From Lentinula raphanica (Eukaryota; Basidiomycota; Agaricomycetes; Agaricales; Omphalotaceae), in the NCBI GenBank assembly GCA_027919835.1, contig JANVFP010000024.1, positions 372,001 through 436,000 on the forward strand: a stretch of 64,000 nt of DNA. The letters are read 5' to 3'. Shown here piece by piece: positions 56,471 through 64,000 of this stretch. A program made the position numbers and the translations under genes. The notes beneath the pieces were generated by a model that saw nothing but the letters and a program-made list of their open reading frames with translations, had not been told where the DNA came from and ran no database searches. Position 1 is the first letter of the stretch. Every line of letters begins with the position of its first letter.

Positions 56471-57353
56471 TCAACTTTTCCCTTGAAGCCCACATAAAGC
56501 TAAAGCAGCTTTGAGCATGTCATCCTCGACACCAGGATATCCCTTTCCTGCTGGTTCCACAACCGCATCCACATCCAACATCCTTCCCTCCTTCTCTGAC
56601 ACGGTGGATACAGACCTCGTACTAGAGTTCGTTCTCGAATAGACGGACTTTCGATGTGCTATCATGTCATCTTCCTCCATCTCGTCGTCTTCTTCCAAGT
56701 TATCGCCTGATTTGGCGGCTAGCCTCCTTCTGGCACAGGCCCATTCCAGAGTCCGCGTACGCGTCAACTTCCCGAATTCGACGTAGTCCTTTGCCGAGGG
56801 ACTCATCACTGGGAATGACGGAGATGAAGGCATAGCCTCCCAGATTGGTCTCGCCGGGTCACGGTGTCGACTAGGCGTACGCGGACTGGATTGTGGAAGT
56901 TCGGAGCGGGAGGCCACGCGATCCAGAGATGGTCGCGCGACAAGCGGCTGCGACGATGCTGGAGCAAATGTGTAAGGAGCAGAAGACGGCGATGAGCGAC
57001 GAGACTGGGTATCGAGGGTGGCTGATGAGCCTTTTCGTTCCAATTGGCGTTTGTTCTGGAACCAGATAGTCACAGATTTTGTTTCCCTGCAGTGAAGACG
57101 CGTCGTTAGCTCGTTCTCGTCAGCTCAGCAAAGCTCAAAGCACGCACATATTACCAGCCTTCGCCAAAGTCTCGCGTTCTTGTCTCGAAGGGTGAGGACT
57201 ATGATGGAAAAGATTCTCGAGCATCATGAGCTGCACGTTGTTGAAACGTTTCCTCGTTCTTCGAGAGCTGGTGATACTTTCTGTGCTGTCCGTTGATCCA
57301 ATACTAGTCATGGATGAGGTTCGAGAGAAGGAGTTGGATGATACATCTTGCAT
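56471..57353 (-). CDS. Homeodomain transcription factor
   Basis: Two exons (57353-57148 and 57086-56471) encode 273 residues. A Ser/Thr-rich start (MQDVSSNSFSRTSSMTSIGS) leads to a homeodomain: RRTRKRFNNVQLMMLENLFH, HSPHPSRQERETLAKAGNM, and recognition helix ETKSVTIWFQNKRQLERK. WFQNKR differs from the commoner WFQNRR by Arg to Lys. The intron splits the Met codon just before the recognition helix. The rest is Ser/Pro-rich with an acidic patch (LEEDDEMEEDDMI) and a short conserved-looking tail (EDDMLKAALALCGLQGK). It belongs to the typical (non-TALE, 60-residue) homeodomain class, which in mushrooms includes regulators of fruiting; which orthologue it is cannot be told. Nuclear. Confidence 0.92.
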
Positions 57354-58256
57354 GCTTAGTCGAAATTGCGGCGACTAATGAACGAGGAAGTAAACTTGAA
57401 ACAGCCTCCGCGTTGCTTTTTGATTCCGTTTGATGAAAGTAGGGTTAGGGCTTACGCGGTCGCGCGTGTCACGTGCGTGGTGTTTCTTACTTAATCGAAT
57501 AACAGCCAAGTATTTTCCGCTCTTGCTCTTCGACCACTATCAATCCTTTGCTCAACATTTGTTATTGCCATGGTCCTCAACCAACTGGCAAGCTCGAATA
57601 GACTGCCGCTGTGGAAGCTTCGAACACCGTATCCAATGGATACGCTCAGTCACGCCCAATCGTCTGTTTGTTGAACAGGCTTTGCCTCGGGCTTTACTTC
57701 GATTCAAGGCTCGTTCAAGTAATCAATCGCTGACCGGCCTTTCGCTACGAACTCCTTAGCCAAGAGCATCATGTTCAGTGAAGGAAGCCTCGTTGTTGCT
57801 TATCTATCACGTCCTCTCAACCTTACTCTACCCAATATCCGCTGTTCTTCTCTTGAAGCCTGGCTTTTGAGAACAACATCATTCAGTCTCGCTCTTTTTA
57901 TCATCACGAGGGCACACTATCATATATCTTCCCCACTCTTTCCAGCTCTGTTCCTTGCCTGGCACCCATGGATCCGCGAATATGCCGAAATTTACTTCAA
58001 ATGGCCGGACTTTCTTCAAAACCTGGCATTTCTGTTCCTAGCTGTATTCACTGTTCGTCCATCAAAGAGCAACTTGGCCAAGACCCGGGGCTCGTGAAAG
58101 GTACGTAGCTCGACTTGTATGCGAGTTTCGTGCCTTGACATGGGCTTCTAGTTGTTCTTTGAGTATTGAACATGTCTGTGTTGCATATAATCCTCGCAAC
58201 TGCTCGGAACGTCCTGGCGCGATAGCCCTCAAGACTCTTTCAGAGGCTCAGGCGTG
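57354..58256. other. Divergent intergenic region
   Basis: Between the homeodomain gene and the 58257 gene. A hydrophobic frame at 57771-58097 (about 108 codons, including SFSLALFIITRAHYHI) is open but has no supporting motif. Probably promoter and leader sequence; a small membrane protein gene is an alternative. Confidence 0.4.
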
Positions 58257-60352
58257 ATGACTCCTTCGCAGTCTTTTGGAATCGTTTTGATCGCTTGCGT
58301 CGCTACTTGGGCGAGTTTGTTCCGGCATCCCGAGAACGTTTATACAGATTCTGGACAACGGCCTATCGAACCTGCTAATCAACGGTGGAATCTCAACATC
58401 CCTCCTTCCGAGAATGCTACCGGACATCTCATATTCCAAAGCGTAAGCTCGTTACTACAACATTGGCCTAACGCTCGCTATCGGAATGGTACGTCAAGCT
58501 CCTTTGTGACAACAACATGCTCGCTGACGCATTTCACTCTGAAAAACAGGCCATACTATCGTACCGGGTACGATACCCATAGGAACAACTCTCTATCATG
58601 GCCGGTCAGATTCCAACTATCCGAAGGGCGCAGACTGGACAGCGACTGATCCAGAACACTCGTTTCTGTTCTGCAAACGACCGTGCTGGCATCTGACGCT
58701 TGTCACCACTCGGGCTTTGAAGATTCTGTATTTTGACGGAAGCAGCGCGGTCAAGATGCACGGAGGGTCGATGGATAGTCAGGATATATTGTTGTGGGGA
58801 GAGAGAAAGGCAGAGATGGTGTTTAGTGAGGAGGAGCGGTTGGACCAGCTGTGTAAATGGGGAAGCGAGTTTGGGCTGGATGGGTTCGTGAGGTATGGTC
58901 TCTGAGTCAAGTATTTCAATGGACATGGTTTAACATGCCTTAACAGGATGGAAATGAACTTGTGCGTCTGTTCGATATGCTCATTTTCTGAGTACCGACA
59001 TCTCTGTATCGCAGTGAAGTCATGCTCTGTGATTTCGAATCAGGCGTCGAGACCGTTTCCTTTCTCCACCTCTCAAATGCCTCTCCTTCGGATCCCAAGC
59101 CTCCTCCTGCAAACGACGAAGCGTTAGCGAAAAATGAGGATCATCTGTCAGACCTCGACCTGGTCGAAAGTGAATCTGACGCTGAGATGGACGTCTGGAC
59201 TGGTGGCGGTCTCAACCCTGCGGTTACCATCCGGAATTTCGAACTCATGCATTCGAGTTCGCAGTATAACCAATACCCGGGCGATACTCGTATCCAGCTT
59301 GATTTTACGAGTCTGGTTAGTTTCTATGATCCAGACCTCGCTCCGTCCTTGATACGAATACGAAATAAGCTGAACGTTATCAGCGACAAGGGCGGTACTA
59401 CCACTACTACTAGATGGTTATACGATTTAGCTCAGATCGACCGAAAGGACGTTGCTACCCTCCATCAGAAACTCCGTCAGGCATTATCACAGGTATCTCA
59501 GGACGATCCGACGAAATTGAAAGTGACCAGCGGAGTGGATTGGCCAACGTTAATCCAGGTCATTATCAAGCGTTTCGGGTCGCGTTTGGAAAGTCTACGT
59601 GACGTTCTCAGTGTCATGCCGGGCTCGGGCTCTGGGCAGGCATCCCACTCGGGGTCAACGACAACGATCTTGGACGACGAGGATCGGGTGTTGAAAGTTC
59701 TTGCGCAGATCAATGTCATGCTCACTCCGTATATACCGTACGGCCTCCGTGTGGTGGAGAACGAGAGGGATGCTGCTACGCTTAAGTGGGCTGAGCCAGT
59801 GTATGAGCTCTGTAGTACGAGCCATACGTCGTATGTTGCCAAAGCGCTTTTGGGGAGTATGACACCGTCAGAGAGGTTGTTGTTGGGTGCGGTGCGAGAG
59901 ACGACGCAGGAAATCTGCAGGGTCTTGGTAAAGATATGGGCGTCCGGCAAAGAGGCCGGTCTGGATGAGAAATATTGGTTGCGTCGTCCCAATACTCAAC
60001 GGGATCAGCAGAATGACAAGTACGATGCCCTGGCTAAAAGGTGGACCGGAGAGATAGAGCGTCTGATGGACTGGCTCGATTGGCATATGTGGGTGAGGTG
60101 TAGTCCAGCTTGTAGTGATGAGGTAAGTGGCTAAGGTCAAAAAGAAATATTGTTCTGGATGATGAACTGACTCTGAGTTTTGGTCGGTGTGCATAGGAAC
60201 TTTGTTACATGCCAACCTGGCCTTTCTTCGGTGGACCACCTCCGGGGCCTGCGGCTGGCCCAGAGCCAATTGAGGAGACGAGCAGAGATGGAGTTGAGTG
60301 GGAGAGGCCTGTGCCAAAGTGTATCAGGAAAATAGCACCTTATTCGTTCTAA
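58257..60352 (+). CDS. Conserved fungal protein of unknown function, N-terminal membrane segment
   Basis: Five exons joined by good splice signals: MTPSQSFGIVLIACVATWAS (signal anchor or signal peptide), ATGHLIFQSVSSLLQHWPN; HTIVPGTIPIGTTLYHGRSD with FLFCKRPCWHLTLVTTRALK and ILYFDGSSAVKM; RMEMN joined to FEVMLCDFESGVETVSFLHL; then WTGGGLNPAVTIRNFELMHS, IQLDFTSLVSFYDPDLAPSL, a long helical part with YDALAKRWTGEIERLMDWLD; and a last exon ELCYMPTWPFFGGPPPGPA to KCIRKIAPYSF. The set of motifs looks like a widely conserved fungal protein, but I know no function for it. ATG 58257 is chosen over the in-frame GTG at 58254. Cys-rich ends and the N-terminal segment suggest a lumenal or extracellular domain. 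Confidence 0.78.
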
Positions 60353-60678
60353 TTCCTAATTTCTCTCATCGATACTTAGGCTTACTTAGGCCTAGGCAGC
60401 GCATATAGTTAACACTTGCAAGCTTGAACGTTTGACTCTGAGCTTGAAAGTGGAAGGAATCGATGACGTCGGCTAAAGCTTTTCGCTTGTCTGATTCACA
60501 TCCTTTCAGAACGCTGTCCACCGCTACCCATCGTCGCACGTTTAACCTGCCAACGTCATTGACTTTTGAGCAAAAACGCGTCTCGTCCTTCTCTTGATTC
60601 TGGACCACCATCATCCCCAACTTCCAACGTCTAGCTATAGCAACGTCTTCTATCTACGTCCGTTCAACAACCTCAACA
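60353..60678. other. Promoter region of the S1/P1 nuclease gene
   Basis: No gene recognised. Contains TACTTAGGC-type short duplications near 60375-60395. Confidence 0.6.
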
Positions 60679-62558
60679 ATGAAATTTGCCCTTGCTTCAA
60701 TCGTTCCAGGCTTGACTCTTTTGCTCGCGTCTGGCCCGGGACAGGTATACGCATGGGGTATGAAAGGACATGAGGCAGTAGGGTAGGTACTAGGAACCTG
60801 GAAATCGCATGGTCTTCTACGCCACTTCGCACAAGCTGATGAGTCTATCTCTTTGCAGGTTTATCGCGATGAAGGTCAATCCACGCCACGGCTCGTGAAT
60901 TCCTGGCGTTTTATTGAATTCAAATCTCATGGTGTTATCTATGTCGATGACATTGATATTACTATAGTTCCTTGCACCTGAAGCTTCCAAATTCGTACAA
61001 ACCTCTCTACGCGGTTCTCAATACCATTCTTCCCTTGGACTCGCCGCGCCTGTGAGTTGCCTAGCATCGGTATTGAGATTCATATGTTTCCTCCCTTCTC
61101 TGACGTTACCCTGTCTACTATGTACTAGTGGGCTGACGAGGTCAGAAGGCAGAAGGGTTACGCGTGGTATGTGTCGACCGTTTCCGCGGTTAAAAGTTTA
61201 CATGTAGTACGAACCTGAATGTCCCTGTTTTCGTTTCTTTTCTCAGGACTGCTCCGCTTCATTTCGTGGACGCTGAAGGTACGAGAAAGCGAACTTATCG
61301 AGATTACTGAAATTAATCAACATCTATGCATATACAGACGACCCACCTACGAGCTGTTCTGTTAACCCAACACGCGATTGCACCGGTCATGGATGTATCT
61401 GTGCGTAGTCTCAATGCTGTTCCTGTTTTCTCCTGGATCCTGATTAATGAATTCTGTTTCCTGAATACGCTGACTATGTGGCGTTGCAAGTGACCGCGAT
61501 TGCGAACTACACCTCACGTGTGGTTGATACGAGTTTGGATGATTCTGAACGCCAGGAAGCGTTGAAATTCATAGGTCGGTACAACGATGAGCCTTTTAAT
61601 AATTGGTGTTCTGGTGCTAACCATTCTCTTCCAGACCATGTAGGCTCACATTTTCAATTACTCTGGAGCTTGGACCAGCTTGAATGTGATCTAAGACTAA
61701 CCGGGAATCCCTTTTCAATAGTTCATAGGCGATATCGGTCAGCCTCTACACGTCGAAGGTATTGACAGAGGAGGAAACGGGATTCATGTCACCTGCGCAG
61801 GAAGAAAGTCCAACTTGCATTCCGTTTGTTCTTTTCCCATTTCTCATGTATTCCGCCTGGGCTCACGACTAGATATTCTACTAGGTCTGGGGTTAGCTCT
61901 CATTCCGACTCGCAGTACACATGATTCTGAACTCAGTCTTATTTGATCAACTCTCTCTTCACTCTTTGCCAGACGACGGGATCATCGATAAATTGCTCGA
62001 CGACCAATATGACAGCTCTGTGATACAGTGGGTTGATTCTTTGGTGAATCGGATTAAGGTTCGTTAGCGCGCTATCCCTCAGCTGTTCCTCTATTCCGCT
62101 CGTCTGACTCGAATTTGAATCTTTGCTTTTGCTATGTAGTCTGGCGACTACAAAGCCTCTGCTGGAGACTGGATCACCTGCCAGCCTGGGTCCGATTTTA
62201 TCCAGAGATCTGTCGGTGACGCGCAAACGATGCTCACCCTCGACTCGAACTCGTTCGGAGACGATGATACTGTGAACTGTCCTCTCGTCTGGGCTAAGGA
62301 ATCGAACGCGTATGATTGTGTACGTGTTCATAACTCCCGCCCTAATATATGCGGTGCTTATACTATCATTAATACCACTCGTGCTCACTGCTATAGTCGT
62401 TCGTCTGGACTTATGATTCCTACGACGACCTCTGCTCGGACGAGAACGAGTATTACTCTGGTGCGGTGCCTATTATCGAATCGCAGATTGCAAAACAAGG
62501 GTATAGGTTGGCGGCGTGGTTGAATGTGCTTTTTGATGGGGAGACGAATTTGCCTTGA
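60679..62558 (+). CDS. Secreted S1/P1-type single-strand nuclease
   Basis: About 320 residues in about 13 exons. The signal peptide (MKFALASIVPGLTLLLASGP then GQVYA) is predicted to be cut before WGMKGHEAVG, giving the N-terminal Trp that binds zinc in this family. Zinc-ligand motifs: WGMKGH (Trp1, His6), WADEVRR (Asp), LHFVDAE (His), FIDHFIGDIGQPLH (His, Asp, His) and NLHSVWDDGI (His, Asp). Cys pairs lie in SCSVNPTRDCTGHGC and near DLCSDENEYY. It hydrolyses single-stranded DNA and RNA outside the cell, releasing 5'-nucleotides, likely for phosphate and nitrogen supply. Three exons are very short: GTTTATCGCGATGAAG (16 nt, near 60860), ACCAT (61635-61639) and GTCTGGG (61885-61891). The two smallest carry ligand residues. 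No lesion is seen, so the gene appears active if the microexons are spliced in. Confidence 0.88.
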
Positions 62559-63766
62559 GGCTGAGTGGGTAAGAGCTGAGAGGAGGAGGCAGGAGGAGGC
62601 TCGATGGTGTTGCATACTTTACGGAGGTTTTTTCTCTCTTGGACCGTGACGCTCTGGGACGTTTGAACCGTTACTTACTTTTACCTGCATATACCTTTTC
62701 AGAGAACGTTGCATTGCATTGCATTAACATTGATTGAAGAATTGACTGTAGTCTTTTGAGAAGTTCGACGATTTGCTATATTACCCAGTGTATCTTCTCT
62801 GGAATCTGTATCTTCTAAACTCCAGTCTCCGTTTCCACAACTATACTCCTGGTGAGTCACCCATATATTCTACAGTCGCGGGGTGTCTAATCACCTCCTA
62901 CAGCCTTTTACTACCTCTAGTAGCGTCCAGTACACTTGGCCAGTGTATAGGTCGTTGTGGCAATGCTTCGACTGTCGACAGCGGTAAGAGAACTAAATTG
63001 ATGGTCGGCAGATGCACACCATTGTCACCGACGTGATTACAAGGTTTCTGTAACCTGGTGAAGCGTTTCCTGCTTCCTTCGTGGTTGAGTGCTCTGGTTT
63101 AGAGAGTGATACTGTGGATTCAACGTTAGACGGTTCAGAGTCGAGACGTTGGCGAGGAAGAATATGAACGTACATTTGATGAATGTATTCTTGTTTTCAG
63201 ACCTCTGAGCCTGTGGCAGATTTTTCTGGCCTCACATGGTGATAACGGCGGAGATGCTCCAAGTTGATGAATCCGTTCCGATGGGCTTACTAGCATCCAG
63301 GCATGCGTTGCTTCTGCCCCACGGCGCTTCATGAAAGGGATGCTGCGACTGTGAGGCTCGGTGAGGGTGATGAGAGGTGATGAGGGGTGATGAAGGGTGT
63401 TGATTATTGCAAAATTGGAGCTGGTACTTCTAAGCAGAATTTCTGATATTATGCAGATATGCGCTACTTCTGCCCCATAGCCCCGCATAGTAGAAGCGAT
63501 GCTGTGACAGTGAGGCTGATGCTGGAAACGAGGAGATTATGCCAATATTTGTCATTGAATACTTGGGTTATCCCAGCTTTTTTCATGAACATATTTGCGA
63601 CAAACCTGCACAAATATCTGTCGGATCGAATAAAAGGCTCATGCTTACGCATTCCAACTCCCCACAAAGAAACTGCTGGCAGTTTTCATTTGCGACGCTT
63701 AGCTGACCTACTACTAGTATTGCTCTCAACCGACCCATTACCGTTCTACAACCACGAAAAACTCCA
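62559..63766. other. Gene-poor stretch after the nuclease gene
   Basis: No gene recognised. Contains GGTGATGA repeats near 63362-63398, and an imperfect repeated block around 63302-63360 and 63462-63522 sharing GCTTCTGCCCCA/GCTACTTCTGCCCCATAG and GATGCTG.GAC.GTGAGGCT. Confidence 0.55.
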
Positions 63767-64000
63767 ATGTGTCGCGATCTTCGATTCATTCACCTCATGA
63801 TCATCGCTCTCATCCTGATGGGTGCTGTCAATTCTGCACCTGCACCTCAGAGGCCAAACTGGTTTTCCAGATTCAAATCGCAATCTCGGCGGCCTGACTT
63901 GGAGGCTGCTCTTGGCCCCCAAACAATTGCCAGTGGTTCTTCATCGTCTCAACTTGCATCTCAGCCTGCGTCTCAGAAGTGGGTATATATTCTCAGTCAG
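63767..64000 (+). CDS. Secreted protein, partial (cut by the window end)
   Basis: The ATG at 63767 (MCRDLRFIHL) or the in-frame ATG at 63797 (MIIALILMGAVNSAPAPQ) opens a signal peptide, followed by a basic Ser-rich stretch (RPNWFSRFKSQSRRPDLEAA, then SGSSSSQLASQPASQK). It stays open to the last base; a possible donor (GTATAT) occurs at about 63983. Size, short signal peptide and APAPQ after the cleavage region recall SSP-A to F, but the box and hairpin of that family are absent upstream, so kinship is unproven. Confidence 0.6.
   Translation, partial: MCRDLRFIHLMIIALILMGAVNSAPAPQRPNWFSRFKSQSRRPDLEAALGPQTIASGSSSSQLASQPASQKWVYILSQ

Noticed and set aside
61621..61720. Apparent truncation of the S1/P1 nuclease after ALKFI
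   Set aside because: A 5-nt exon (ACCAT) between GT/AG introns restores the family motif, so the gene need not be a pseudogene.
1..64000. tRNA, rRNA or CRISPR array
   Set aside because: No cloverleaf with a T-arm GTTCRANNC in the right setting, no rRNA-like conserved blocks and no regularly spaced repeats with unique spacers were seen.

Overview
The window looks like nuclear DNA of a mushroom-forming basidiomycete (Agaricomycetes, probably Agaricales). The genes are split by many 50-80 bp introns with GT(R)NGT donors and short pyrimidine tracts. Protein families fit this group: centrin, MYND finger, GH35, GRAM/VASt, ING, homeodomain, S1/P1 nuclease, lineage-specific secreted proteins and Agaricomycete-type transposase relics. 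No bacterial operon features, rRNA, tRNA or CRISPR array were seen. All exon models here were made by eye from splice signals and reading-frame continuity.

Layout. 0-4.4 kb: broken gag-pol of an LTR retrotransposon on the minus strand, running off the left edge, with a control region packed with GATC and TTCCG words. 4.8-6.3 kb: fragments, chiefly an MFS transporter pseudogene with an internal deletion and a 4 x 20 bp tandem repeat. 6.4-11.4 kb: a long multi-exon transposase-like gene with a stop and a frameshift. 11.6-13.3 kb: a small secreted protein gene (SSP-A) between two direct repeats. 16.2-18.6 kb: C2H2 transcription factor 1. 20-27 kb: an array of related small secreted protein genes (SSP-B, C, D, E, F) made by two successive tandem duplications. 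Copies of a fragment of the neighbouring C2H2 gene lie upstream of SSP-B and SSP-C. 27.5-44.1 kb: centrin, MYND protein, secreted GH35 beta-galactosidase, a second secreted family (three paralogues) and a LAM-type sterol-transfer protein. 44.1-50 kb: a 5.9 kb gene-free stretch before C2H2 transcription factor 2, a paralogue of factor 1. 53-62.6 kb: ING/PHD protein, homeodomain protein, a conserved protein of unknown function and an S1/P1 nuclease. A further secreted protein gene is cut by the right edge.

Three points stand out. First, SSP-A, B, C, E and F share one gene plan: a signal-peptide exon, a phase-0 intron, then a roughly 115-125 residue exon. All five carry a 23-nt hairpin in the 5' leader ending exactly at a splice donor, with one covarying base pair in SSP-A. 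Second, inferred coding exons of 4-8 nt occur in the MYND, GH35 and S1/P1 genes and in the second secreted family. In the nuclease they carry zinc-ligand residues. Third, the B/C duplication shows that roughly 10-bp local tandem duplications are a common indel type here. Functions of both secreted families are unknown.
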